Shown: in pieces, positions 24,732-33,260 of the stretch
How positions within the stretch are numbered: position 1 is the first letter of the stretch
Layout of the letters: each line of letters begins with the position of its first letter
Source: JANWWM01 sp046292465
GTDB taxonomy: Bacteria; Bacteroidota; Chlorobiia; Chlorobiales; Thermochlorobacteraceae
Length of the DNA: 64,000 nucleotides
NCBI GenBank assembly: GCA_046292465.1
Contig: JBKBRB010000013.1
Coordinates: 1-64,000, forward strand
Direction of reading: 5' to 3'
Program-made: the position numbers and the translations under genes
The notes under the pieces: generated by a model
What the model was told of the DNA's origin: nothing
Databases searched by the model: none
Seen by the model: the letters and a program-made list of their open reading frames with translations, nothing else

Positions 24732-26300
24732 ATGATGAAAATCAAATTACTGCTTTACGCAATGTTTCTTTTCGTCCCCCTCGCTACTGCACAAGAAGTC
24801 GCCCAAACACCTGCACCGACAACGGCAGAAGTTGCAACAACTGCTGTTGCAAGCACACCGAGCGCAGAGTCGTTGATGTCAGCTTATAGCGATTTGCGCG
24901 TTGGGTTGGATACGGTTTGGGTGCTCCTTGCCGCAATGCTCGTATTTTTTATGAACGCAGGCTTTGCATTAGTTGAAAGCGGATTGACACGCGCCAAGAA
25001 CACGGTGAATATCCTCGCGAAAAATTTCATCGTGTTTGCGGCGACATCGGTTTCATTTTGGGTTCTCGGTTGGGGCTTGATGTTTGGCGATGGCAACGCA
25101 TGGCTCGGCTTGAAAGGCTTATGGTTCGTGGGTGGCGCAGACAACTCGCCCGCGCTCGGCAGCGATTACAGTTCCGCCAATCCATTTTCTACAACGGTTT
25201 ATGAAGGCGATTACTCGGCGATTAACTGGTCGCCTGTTCCGCTATGGGCAAAGTTTTTCTTCCAACTTGTGTTTGCAGGCACAGCGGCGACAATCGTATC
25301 GGGAGCGATTGCAGAGCGCATTAAGTTCGGTTCGTTCCTTGTGTTCAGTTTCATCTTGGTTGCGCTGATTTATCCGATTTCAGGACACTGGATTTGGGGC
25401 GGCGGCATTTTAGGCATGACGCCCGAAGAAGGCGGATTCTTTGGCAACTTCCGCGACTTTGCAGGCTCGACGGTCGTTCACTCGGTCGGGGGCTGGGCGG
25501 CACTTGCGGGCATTATCGTTCTCGGTCCGCGCATCGGCAAATACAAAGACGGCAAGGTGAATCAAATTCCGGGTCATAATATGACTTCTGCCGCGCTGGG
25601 CGTGTTTATTCTTTGGCTCGGTTGGTTCGGCTTCAATCCGGGTTCAACGATGGCGGCAGGCAACGGCTCGGCGATTGCACACATTGTCGTCAATACGAAC
25701 ATCGCCGCCGCAACGGGTTCGCTCGGCGCGCTCTTGATGGCACTCATCATTAATAAGAAGTTCGAGTTCACGATGATTCTGAACGGATGCTTGGCGGGTC
25801 TGGTCGCAATTACGGCACCGTGCGCATTTGTTTCAATCAGCTCGGGCGCAATCATTGGCTTAATTGCGGGCGTGCTTGTGGTGCTGGCAACTTTTGCAAT
25901 GGATAAGTTCCAATTAGATGACCCTGTCGGCGCAGTGCCCGTTCACCTCATCAACGGCATTTGGGGCACGCTCGCGCTCGGCTTGTTCTACAATGTCGAT
26001 ATTGCCAAATCGGTTGCCGCACTCGACACAGGGCTTTCCCCAATGGCTCAAACCGTTCAACAACTCAAAGGCATTTTGCTTGTCGGCGTTTTCGCCTTCG
26101 TGATTTCTTTTGCGATTTGGTATGTGCTTAAACTCGTGGTGGGGATTCGTGTTTCTGCTGACGAAGAGCAAGAAGGACTCGATATTGGCGAACACGGCAA
26201 CCTTGCCTATCCCGACTTCCAAATCGAGTATCATAAACTCGTCGGAAACAAAATTGTTGATGATAAAGTCAGCGCGAACGGCGAAGGCATGAAGGCGTAA
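24732..26300 (+). CDS. amt: Ammonium transporter
   Basis: Amt/MEP/Rh family channel, 522 residues, with a cleavable signal peptide ('KIKLLLYAMFLFVPLATAQ') and a ~45-residue Ala/Thr/Pro-rich periplasmic stretch before the first helix. Family signatures: 'FFMNAGFALVESGLTRAKN', 'ERIKFGSFLVFSFILVALIY', 'DFAGSTVVHSVGGWAALAG' (first pore histidine) and 'VPVHLINGIWGTLALGLF' (second pore histidine). The C-terminal cytoplasmic tail, about 55 residues, is of the kind that interacts with PII proteins, but no glnK lies next to it. It is a single-gene unit with a CCTAA-rich upstream region and hairpins downstream. Confidence 0.95.
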   Translation: MMKIKLLLYAMFLFVPLATAQEVAQTPAPTTAEVATTAVASTPSAESLMSAYSDLRVGLDTVWVLLAAMLVFFMNAGFALVESGLTRAKNTVNILAKNFIVFAATSVSFWVLGWGLMFGDGNAWLGLKGLWFVGGADNSPALGSDYSSANPFSTTVYEGDYSAINWSPVPLWAKFFFQLVFAGTAATIVSGAIAERIKFGSFLVFSFILVALIYPISGHWIWGGGILGMTPEEGGFFGNFRDFAGSTVVHSVGGWAALAGIIVLGPRIGKYKDGKVNQIPGHNMTSAALGVFILWLGWFGFNPGSTMAAGNGSAIAHIVVNTNIAAATGSLGALLMALIINKKFEFTMILNGCLAGLVAITAPCAFVSISSGAIIGLIAGVLVVLATFAMDKFQLDDPVGAVPVHLINGIWGTLALGLFYNVDIAKSVAALDTGLSPMAQTVQQLKGILLVGVFAFVISFAIWYVLKLVVGIRVSADEEQEGLDIGEHGNLAYPDFQIEYHKLVGNKIVDDKVSANGEGMKA

Positions 26301-26360
26301 CTTCTTTTCGGAAAAAGATTTTGGAATTTCCAAAAAATCGTCGAACTTTCCTGATGTTAT

Positions 26361-26404
26361 GAGCCTAACGATTTCTTAATCTGTTCAGACGAGTTAGGCT
26401 CTTT
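26361..26404 (+). terminator. Long-loop hairpin after amt
   Basis: Perfect 9-bp stem GAGCCTAAC/GTTAGGCTC (26361-26369 with 26393-26401), 23-nt loop, followed by TTT. It lies 60 bases past the amt stop. The stem contains the same CCTAA word as the upstream region. Confidence 0.6.
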
Positions 26405-26476
26405 CATCAACATTACCTTAAAAACGCTTATCGAAACAGAGTTTAATGTGTGAGAAAAAGCCCCTACTACCTGAGC

Positions 26477-26507
26477 AACCTCTTGTGAGCCCTACAAGAG
26501 GTTTTTT
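26477..26507 (+). terminator. Rho-independent terminator between amt and ispE
   Basis: Perfect 10-bp stem AACCTCTTGT/ACAAGAGGTT (26477-26486 with 26494-26503), 7-nt loop, then TTTT. It is 36 bases upstream of the ispE start, so it isolates ispE from amt transcription. Confidence 0.85.
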
Positions 26508-26542
26508 GTTCTTATCTTCGGCGTACTATTTCTTTCAAAACC

Positions 26543-27430
26543 ATGCTCGATATTCGCAAAGCCTTTGCCAAAATCAATCTCGCGCTCTACATCACCGATA
26601 AACTTCCTAATGGTTATCACTTGATAGAAACGATTTTCGCGCCGATTGCATGGCACGATACGCTTACCTTTTCGCCTGCCCCAACGATTGAACTGACTTG
26701 CTCACTTTCATCGCTTCCGACGGATTCAAGCAACCTTTGCGTCAAAGCGGCAAAACTGCTTCAAGAAGCCTACGCGGTTCAAACGGGGATTCACATTCAC
26801 CTCGAAAAATCAATTCCTTTCGGAGCAGGGTTGGGCGGCGGCTCAAGCGACGCGGCAACCGTGCTTTTGTATCTCAACCGATATTGGCAACTCAATTTGC
26901 CCATAGATAAACTTGCAGAACTTGCCTTAAAACTCGGTGCCGATGTGCCGTATTTTCTTTCAACCAACGCGCTGGCATTTGCCGAAGGCATTGGCGAAAA
27001 ACTCACCGACTTGCACTGCACATTTCCGTATTCGCTTGTCGTGGTGTTTCCAAACGAGATAGTCTCAACGGTATGGGCATATAAAAACTTGCGTCTGTCG
27101 TTTCCGCGAAAAGCTCCGAACTGCCGCAGTGCCTTGAAAAAATTGATAGAAACAGGCAATAAAGAATTTTTGAATGTGTTTGAAAACGATTTTGAACCGC
27201 TCGTTGAATCGGCGTTTCCAATTGTCAGTTCGCTCAAAGAGTGGTTGGTCGCACAAGGCGCAATGAAGGCAATGATGTCGGGAAGCGGCTCGGCAGTCTT
27301 TGGCATTTTTGAAGACAACGCATGTGCCAAAGCCTGTCGTGATTTTTTCTCCAAACAGTTTCCGACTTTTCTGACTTGCTACACGCCGCCTCATTTTGAA
27401 ATGACAAACCCCGATTTCGTATCTTCCTAA
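26543..27430 (+). CDS. ispE: 4-diphosphocytidyl-2-C-methyl-D-erythritol kinase
   Basis: GHMP-family kinase of the methylerythritol phosphate route to isoprenoids, 295 residues. It phosphorylates CDP-methylerythritol with ATP. The ATP-binding glycine loop is 'IPFGAGLGGGSSDAA' at about residues 91-105, the N-terminal substrate motif is 'AFAKINLALYI', and the third motif is 'MKAMMSGSGSAVFGIF'. It is followed 13 bases later by a prenyl-glyceryl phosphate synthase, and the pair probably form an operon for isoprenoid-linked lipid or pigment synthesis. Confidence 0.95.
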   Translation: MLDIRKAFAKINLALYITDKLPNGYHLIETIFAPIAWHDTLTFSPAPTIELTCSLSSLPTDSSNLCVKAAKLLQEAYAVQTGIHIHLEKSIPFGAGLGGGSSDAATVLLYLNRYWQLNLPIDKLAELALKLGADVPYFLSTNALAFAEGIGEKLTDLHCTFPYSLVVVFPNEIVSTVWAYKNLRLSFPRKAPNCRSALKKLIETGNKEFLNVFENDFEPLVESAFPIVSSLKEWLVAQGAMKAMMSGSGSAVFGIFEDNACAKACRDFFSKQFPTFLTCYTPPHFEMTNPDFVSS

Positions 27431-27443
27431 AAACTTTCTATCA

Positions 27444-28232
27444 ATGTCTGTCCAAACAACACTCAACAAACTGCTCGCTTCTTTTCCCGCCAATTTTTTG
27501 GAAAAGCGCGCGGGATTTTTGCTGTTGATTGACCCTGACAAATATGATGAGCCGACGCTTCTCAAACTTGTAGAAGACGCCACTGCCTTCGGTGCAACGG
27601 CGATTCTCATCGGCGGAAGCACGATGATTTCAAATCGATTGGACGAATATATCCGACATATCAAATCTGTTTCGCCTTTGCCTGTGATTATTTTTCCTGG
27701 AAGCGTGGTGCAGGTTTCGCGCGAAGCCGATGCGATTTTATATCTCTCGCTTGTGAGCGGTCGCAACCCTGAATACTTGATTGGGCATCATGTGATTGCT
27801 GCGCCGCTGATTCAGCAACTTGAGCTCGAACCGATTTCAACGGCGTATCTTTTAATTGAATCGGGGAGAAAAACGGCAGTGGAATTTATGTCGAATTCGT
27901 CGCCGATTCCGCGCCACAAGCCTGAAATTGCAGCAGCGCATGCCTTAGCGGCAGAATATCTCGGCATGAAACTCGTTTATCTCGAAGCCGGAAGCGGTGC
28001 CGATTACAGCGTGCCTGAAGAGATGATTTCAATGGTTTCAAAAACAATTTCTGTTCCGCTCATTGTGGGTGGCGGACTTCGCACGCCTGACGAAGTGCAT
28101 CGTAAAGTGATAGCCGGTGCGAACTTCGTCGTCGTCGGCAATGCGTTTGAACATCGGCACGATAAAATCTATCTGCAAGAAATGATTGCCGCAACCAGCC
28201 TTTCTCGCAAAATTCAAAGCGTGCCGCGCTAA
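27444..28232 (+). CDS. Geranylgeranylglyceryl phosphate synthase family protein
   Basis: TIM-barrel prenyltransferase of 262 residues that joins a polyprenyl diphosphate to sn-glycerol 1-phosphate. Signatures: 'LLLIDPDKYDEPTLLKLV', 'AILIGGSTMIS', 'VIIFPGS', 'LYLSLVSGRNPEYLIGHHV', 'LVYLEAGSGADYSVPEEM' and 'PLIVGGGLRTPDEV'. This is the archaeal ether-lipid enzyme family, also found in Bacteroidota/Chlorobiota and as PcrB in Firmicutes; a bacterial role in lipid synthesis is only partly defined. It is coupled to ispE by a 13-base gap and overlaps the convergent gene by four bases. Confidence 0.92.
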   Translation: MSVQTTLNKLLASFPANFLEKRAGFLLLIDPDKYDEPTLLKLVEDATAFGATAILIGGSTMISNRLDEYIRHIKSVSPLPVIIFPGSVVQVSREADAILYLSLVSGRNPEYLIGHHVIAAPLIQQLELEPISTAYLLIESGRKTAVEFMSNSSPIPRHKPEIAAAHALAAEYLGMKLVYLEAGSGADYSVPEEMISMVSKTISVPLIVGGGLRTPDEVHRKVIAGANFVVVGNAFEHRHDKIYLQEMIAATSLSRKIQSVPR

Positions 28233-28663
28233 GATTTCTCTTCGCTCGGCTTGTAGCTTTCTCGGTCGTATTCCATCATTTTCTCGACGGCGTCATACTC
28301 GACGACAAATTGAATGACCATCGTGCGCACACTTTCAAAGTCCGGTTCTACATCTTTGAAGTTCTTGCAACTAAATCGCTGATGCTCGCAGTAGGTTTCT
28401 AAAAAGTATCCGATGTATTCTTCCTCTGTTTCGTCCTCTTTGATGCGAATGGCTTTCCGCATTTCCAGCGCGTAGGAGAGCAGATACTTGTTGTTGTGGT
28501 CAAAGACGGCAAAAGCGTAGAGAACGGGCGGCTCATCGATGTGGTTTTGGCGCAGTTCATCAAAATCGACGGGGCACACGTAACAATCGATGAAATACTT
28601 CGGCGTTTCAATCTCTTCGGTTTTGACGAGGCGAGCCCAGCGCGGCGAGAGTTGTGCGTTCAT
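28229..28663 (-). CDS. Conserved-looking cytoplasmic protein of unknown function
   Basis: I do not recognise this family. From the ATG at 28663 it has 144 residues; the frame is open upstream to 28774, but that stretch is Lys-rich and looks non-coding. The product is acidic, with 'YFIDCYVCPVDFDELRQN' and 'YIGYFLETYCEHQRFSCKNF', which give four cysteines but no standard zinc spacing. A central 'VLYAFAVFDHNNKYLLSYA' strand pair suggests an alpha/beta fold. It converges on the GGGP synthase gene with a 4-base overlap of stop codons. No signal peptide or membrane helix is seen. Confidence 0.65.
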   Translation of the reverse strand: MNAQLSPRWARLVKTEEIETPKYFIDCYVCPVDFDELRQNHIDEPPVLYAFAVFDHNNKYLLSYALEMRKAIRIKEDETEEEYIGYFLETYCEHQRFSCKNFKDVEPDFESVRTMVIQFVVEYDAVEKMMEYDRESYKPSEEKS

Positions 28664-28804
28664 AAATGTGCTTTTGAGTTTACTTTGAGCAGGCAAAAAT
28701 AGCAAAACCTTTTTTCTCTTTTCGTCTTGAACTGATGCTAAAAAAACATTAGCTTCCGCTTTTCTTTTTTTCAACTACTTCAACCTGCTTATTGTGTCCG
28801 AGCG

Positions 28805-31630
28805 ATGAAAAATTTCTGTTTATCACTCCTTCTGCTTTTTAGCGCACTGCCGCTGTCTGCACAAGACCGTATTGAAGAACGACTTCGTGAGAAACTTGCA
28901 TCTATGCGTTCAGACGAAAAAATTCGCGTCATTGTTTATATGGCGGAGCAAGTTGACCTCAACGCTTTGGAGCGCGATTTTGCCGCGCGTAAAGCCGGAA
29001 AAGCCGTGCGCCACTACGAAACGGTTTCTCGCTTGCGTGCCCTTGCCGAACAATCGCAGCGTGGCATTCTCAACGAACTTTCTGAACGCGCCCAACGTGG
29101 CGAAGCCGAACAAATCGAGCAAATGTGGCTTGCCAACATGATTTTGGGCAACCTCTCCAAGCAAACCATTCTCGACCTTGCCCAACGCGCCGATGTCGGA
29201 ATGATTTACGAAGATGTCTTGCTCGAACTCGACGCGCCTGTTGAACAAAGCCAAGCCCCTTCTGTTCCGAATGGTTCAGAGCTAGGACTGCGACGCATCA
29301 ACGCACACCGCTTGTGGGCACTCGGCTACACGGGCGCGGGCTCGCTCGTAATGAACATTGATACAGGTGTCTTTGGCACGCACCCTGCACTCGTTGGCAA
29401 ATGGCGCGGCGAAGAACCAGGCGTTATGTGGTATCATGCTTGGTTTGACCAACGTTCTAACCCTTCCTCTGTTCCAACCGACTACGGCTCAACAAAACAC
29501 GGCTCGCACACGATGGGCACAATGGTTGGCTTACAAGCCAGCACAAACGATACTATCGGCGTTGCCTTCGGCGCAAAGTGGATTGCCGCACCAACAATCG
29601 ACGTCGGCTTCAGCCCACACACCAGTTTCACACTCCGCGCCTTCCAATGGGCAGCCGACCCCGACAGCAACGGCATTGATAACGGCGACGTGCCCGATGT
29701 GATTGCAAACTCTTATCAAGACCCCAACGTTGCCTCTCAACAATGCAGTGCAACCGCAGGCGGATATTGGACAGTTATTCAAGCCTTAGAAACCATGGGA
29801 ACTGCTGTTATCTTCTCGGCAGGCAATTCAGGACCAAACGCCCAAACGCTTACGCCGCCGAAGAACAATCCAAACATTTTCACCGTCGGTGCGATTGATG
29901 CCGGCACAAATAACATCGCTAACTTCAGCAGTCGCGGTCCCTCGAGTTGCAGTCCGAGTATCATCAAGCCCGAAGTTGTTGCGCCCGGTGTGAATGTGCG
30001 CTCTGCTAATTCCGCCACAGGTTACGGCAATTTGAGCGGCACCTCAATGGCTTGTCCGCACGTGGCAGGTGCTATCGCGTTGCTTAAAGAAGTCAATCCT
30101 TCTTTGACTGCCGTTCAAATTCGCGACATTCTTTATGAAACTGCTACTGATTTAGGCGCGAGTGGTCCTGACAACACCTTTGGAAATGGCTTGATTGATG
30201 TCTGGGCGGCGTATCAATACATTTCCTCAACCATGATTTTCCGCGTCGACGGCTATGTGATAGACGCACAAACCGGCGACACGCTCCGCAACGCACGCGT
30301 GAAAAACCTGAACTCTAACATTGAGGTCATAACCACGAACGGCAAGTTCAGTTTCGCTCTGCCCGATACCGGCACATACCTTTTTGCCACATCGCTCAAC
30401 CCGAACAGCCCCACTGGCTACATCTCGCGCGTTGATACGCTCTATGCGCCCGAAGATTCCACGATTTACACCATGACCATCTTCCTCGAGCGCAAGCCAA
30501 ACCCAACTTTGAGCGTTAATGCTACACAAGGCATTTCGTTCAATCTAACAGGATTGGATAGTGCCGAAGCCACGCTCACGATTTCTAACAGCGGACCGCC
30601 ATTCAGCGAATTAAACTATAGCTTGGAACTGCAAGGCGGATTGGGCGGACTGAAAAACGATGTGATGGGCTCTAAAACGAATACGCTTTTGGGCGCGAAC
30701 CGTTTTCGCGGAAACCTTTACAACATTACGGAAACCACCAAACTCAAAGAAATTCAATCCTATCACTTCCTCTATCGCCCATCAACGACCTTCAAATTTT
30801 TTGTCTATGAAAACAGCACGCTGTCAGGTCGATATGCCAAAGTATTTGAAAGCGCACCCGTAACCGAGAGCGCACCCTTTGACGGCTTTGTTCGTTCAGG
30901 ACCGATGAACTTGACCTTGCAAGCAGGCAAGTTCTATATCATTGGCGTTTCTTGGGATAGTTTGACAACACACTATCAAGGTCCAGGAGCCGGCAATTTA
31001 GCCTTCGGAAACTTTGCGGCGGGCGTTCTCTTAAATGCTCAACCGCCTGACTCGCTGACGCCCACAACTTCGTCGCTCCCCTATCACATGATTATTTCCA
31101 CGACGAGCGGCAAGTTTGTTTCGCTCTCACCGCTTGAAGGCGACACGCTCGCATCAGGCGAATCGCGCGACCACCTCGTGCGCGTCAATACAGCAGGGCT
31201 CGACGAAACCGATACCTACACTGCCACCATTCGCATCACCAGTTCCGACACGCTGAACTCGGTTTTCACTGTGCCAATTACACTGAACTTCACCACGCTC
31301 AGCACACCGACACCGATTACCGAAGAGCGTAGCACCTTACCAAAGGAATTTGCGCTCGCACAGAACTACCCGAACCCGTTCAACCCAAGCACAGTTATCG
31401 CTTATCAACTCCCCACCGCCAGCGATGTGCGCTTGGAACTTTATGATGTGCTGGGTCGCAAAATTTCAACGCTCGTCAACACGCGCCAAGCGGCAGGCTA
31501 TTACACCTTCACGCTGAACGCCAGCAACCTTGCAACCGGCATTTATTTCTATCGCTTGCAAGCGAGCGCGACGAATAGCGCATCAAACGCAACCTTCGTG
31601 CAAACCAAAAAGATGATGCTGGTCAAATAG
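28805..31630 (+). CDS. Secreted S8 subtilisin-like protease with T9SS sorting domain
   Basis: 941 residues. A signal peptide ('FCLSLLLLFSALPLSAQ') is followed by a propeptide-like region (about residues 25-140) and a peptidase S8 domain. The catalytic triad is Asp186 ('VMNIDTGVFGTHP'), His235 ('KHGSHTMGTMVG') and Ser414 ('SGTSMACPHVAGAIALL'), with the oxyanion Asn341 in 'SAGNSGPN'. After residue ~475 comes a carboxypeptidase-regulatory-like beta domain, then Ig-like regions. The T9SS type A sorting domain at the end has 'LAQNYPNPFNPSTVIAYQL' and 'GIYFYRLQA'. It is expected at the cell surface or outside, acting on proteins. It is transcribed alone and followed by a terminator. Confidence 0.93.
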   Translation: MKNFCLSLLLLFSALPLSAQDRIEERLREKLASMRSDEKIRVIVYMAEQVDLNALERDFAARKAGKAVRHYETVSRLRALAEQSQRGILNELSERAQRGEAEQIEQMWLANMILGNLSKQTILDLAQRADVGMIYEDVLLELDAPVEQSQAPSVPNGSELGLRRINAHRLWALGYTGAGSLVMNIDTGVFGTHPALVGKWRGEEPGVMWYHAWFDQRSNPSSVPTDYGSTKHGSHTMGTMVGLQASTNDTIGVAFGAKWIAAPTIDVGFSPHTSFTLRAFQWAADPDSNGIDNGDVPDVIANSYQDPNVASQQCSATAGGYWTVIQALETMGTAVIFSAGNSGPNAQTLTPPKNNPNIFTVGAIDAGTNNIANFSSRGPSSCSPSIIKPEVVAPGVNVRSANSATGYGNLSGTSMACPHVAGAIALLKEVNPSLTAVQIRDILYETATDLGASGPDNTFGNGLIDVWAAYQYISSTMIFRVDGYVIDAQTGDTLRNARVKNLNSNIEVITTNGKFSFALPDTGTYLFATSLNPNSPTGYISRVDTLYAPEDSTIYTMTIFLERKPNPTLSVNATQGISFNLTGLDSAEATLTISNSGPPFSELNYSLELQGGLGGLKNDVMGSKTNTLLGANRFRGNLYNITETTKLKEIQSYHFLYRPSTTFKFFVYENSTLSGRYAKVFESAPVTESAPFDGFVRSGPMNLTLQAGKFYIIGVSWDSLTTHYQGPGAGNLAFGNFAAGVLLNAQPPDSLTPTTSSLPYHMIISTTSGKFVSLSPLEGDTLASGESRDHLVRVNTAGLDETDTYTATIRITSSDTLNSVFTVPITLNFTTLSTPTPITEERSTLPKEFALAQNYPNPFNPSTVIAYQLPTASDVRLELYDVLGRKISTLVNTRQAAGYYTFTLNASNLATGIYFYRLQASATNSASNATFVQTKKMMLVK

Positions 31631-31631
31631 T

Positions 31632-31868
31632 TGAATAGTGAAGAATGAAGAACGAGAAGCGTCTTGCTGGAAACGGCGGGACGCTTTTTTAATGAATAGT
31701 GAAGAATGCCGTTCATCATTACTCGTTACTCATTACTCATTAGTTCGTCATTCCGAACAGAGTGAGAAACCCAAGCAAGTTGAAAGTTAAAAGTTGAACG
31801 CACTCCTCACTTCTCACTTCTCACTCCTCACTTCTCGCTCCTCTCCTCACTTCTCGCTCCTCTCCTCA
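31632..31868. repeat. Intergenic repeat array downstream of the subtilase
   Basis: Within the 310-base gap before serS: words such as 'gaatagtgaagaatgaagaa' (31633 onward) and 'cattactcgttactcattac' (about 31716-31735), a 'gtcattccgaacagagtgag' unit (about 31747-31766), then a pyrimidine-rich block (31799-31868) built from ctcctcacttctcactt-like units. Related copies lie at 45529-45740 (opposite orientation) and 61276-61398. Apart from a terminator and a promoter motif, nothing else is seen in this gap. Confidence 0.7.
31657..31690 (+). terminator. Terminator after the subtilase gene
   Basis: Stem AAGCGTC/GACGCTT (31657-31663 with 31680-31686), 16-nt loop, followed by four further T. It is 27 bases past the stop codon and embedded in the repeat array. 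Confidence 0.7.
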
Positions 31869-31869
31869 C

Positions 31870-31904
31870 TTTGTTCCTTTTTTGCATCGCATCGTGTAAC
31901 TTTG
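31870..31904 (+). promoter_or_regulatory. Bacteroidota-type promoter candidate for serS
   Basis: TTTG at 31870-31873 and TAACTTTG at 31897-31904, separated by 23 bases, matching the TTTG / TAnnTTTG pattern known from Bacteroidota. It is 37 bases upstream of the serS ATG. Confidence 0.4.
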
Positions 31905-31940
31905 TCGCTTCTCAAACAACTGTCTGAAAAACCTTAACGA

Positions 31941-33254
31941 ATGATTGACATCAAACTTGTCCGCGAAGCCCCCGATAAACTCAAATCCATTCTTCACGCA
32001 CGGCAACTCTCAAGCGAAATCGCCAAAGTCGACGACCTGATTTTGCTTGACCAACAACGCCGCGCACTCGTTAGCGAAACCGATTCGCTCAAAGCCACGC
32101 GAAATAAAGTTTCCGATGAAATTGCTCGGCTGAAAAAAAACAAAGAGAACGCCGACGCGCTCATTGCCGAAATGAAAGTTGTTTCCGATAAAATCACCGA
32201 ATTAGACAACACCCTGCGCGACCTTGAATCGAAGCAGGAAGAAATTTTGCTCTATCTTCCGAACATTTTGCACGAAAGTGTGCCGATTGGCAAAGACGCC
32301 AGTGAGAATGTCGTCCATAAAGAAGTTCTGCACAACAAACGCGCGTTTGATTTCAAGCCGAAAAATCATCTCGAGCTTGGCAAGGCATTGGACATTTTGG
32401 ATTTTGAGCGCGGCGCGAAAATCACGGGTGCCGGTTTCCCTGTCTACAAAGGCAAAGGCGCAACGCTCGAGCGCGCCCTGATTAACTTCATGCTCGATAC
32501 TCATCTCTCAAAAAATGGCTACACGGAAATCTTCCCGCCGTTTTTTGTTAATCGCGACTCGCTTCGTGGCACAGGGCAGTTTCCAAAATTTCTCAATCAA
32601 GTCTATCGCGCCAGTTACGAAGGACAAGAAACCTACGAAGCGGATTCGGTCGGACGGCTCTTTGCGATTCCCACCGCCGAAGTGCCTGTAACGAACTTGC
32701 ATCGCGACGAAATTTTGAAAGGCTCGCAGTTGCCGATTAAATATGCCGCTTACTCGGCATGTTTTCGTAGTGAAGCAGGCAGTTATGGCAAAGATGTTCG
32801 CGGCTTTTTGCGCGTGCATCAATTCAATAAGGTTGAACTCGTGAAATTCACCACGCCTGAAAGTTCTTATCAAGAACTGGAATCGCTCGTGGCTGATGCC
32901 GAATCGATTTTGATGGCACTCAACTTGCCCTACCGCGTGCTTCTGCTTTGTTCGGGCGATATTGGCGCAAATGCGGCGAAGTGCTACGACCTTGAAGTTT
33001 GGTCGCCTGCCGAAGAACGCTTTTTAGAAGCCTCGAGCTGCTCGAACTTTGAAGATTTCCAAGCACGCCGCGCCAACATTCGCTTCAAGCGCGATGAAAA
33101 ATCGAAGCCTGAATTTGTCCATACGCTCAACGGCTCGGGACTTGCCACCTCGCGCTTGATGGTGTCGCTTTTGGAAAACAATCAAACCAAAGATGGAAAA
33201 ATCATCATTCCCGAAGTTCTGCGTCCCTACACGCGCTTTGATGTGATTGAATAA
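31941..33254 (+). CDS. serS: Seryl-tRNA synthetase
   Basis: Class II aminoacyl-tRNA synthetase that charges tRNA-Ser (and tRNA-Sec where present), 437 residues. The N-terminal arm is a long antiparallel coiled coil (about residues 25-110) that contacts the tRNA long variable arm. Class II motif 2 is in 'ACFRSEAGSYGKDVRGFLRV', and motif 3 is 'LNGSGLATSRLMVSLLEN'. The serine-binding 'TAEVPVTNLH' element is present. The start follows a Bacteroidota-type promoter candidate. It is followed after 6 bases by the DnaQ/GIY-YIG nuclease gene. Confidence 0.97.
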   Translation: MIDIKLVREAPDKLKSILHARQLSSEIAKVDDLILLDQQRRALVSETDSLKATRNKVSDEIARLKKNKENADALIAEMKVVSDKITELDNTLRDLESKQEEILLYLPNILHESVPIGKDASENVVHKEVLHNKRAFDFKPKNHLELGKALDILDFERGAKITGAGFPVYKGKGATLERALINFMLDTHLSKNGYTEIFPPFFVNRDSLRGTGQFPKFLNQVYRASYEGQETYEADSVGRLFAIPTAEVPVTNLHRDEILKGSQLPIKYAAYSACFRSEAGSYGKDVRGFLRVHQFNKVELVKFTTPESSYQELESLVADAESILMALNLPYRVLLLCSGDIGANAAKCYDLEVWSPAEERFLEASSCSNFEDFQARRANIRFKRDEKSKPEFVHTLNGSGLATSRLMVSLLENNQTKDGKIIIPEVLRPYTRFDVIE

Positions 33255-33260
33255 CGGTGA

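Noticed and set aside
31799..31868. CRISPR-like array
   Set aside because: The units are degenerate, differ in length and have no unique spacers between them. No cas genes are present in the window.
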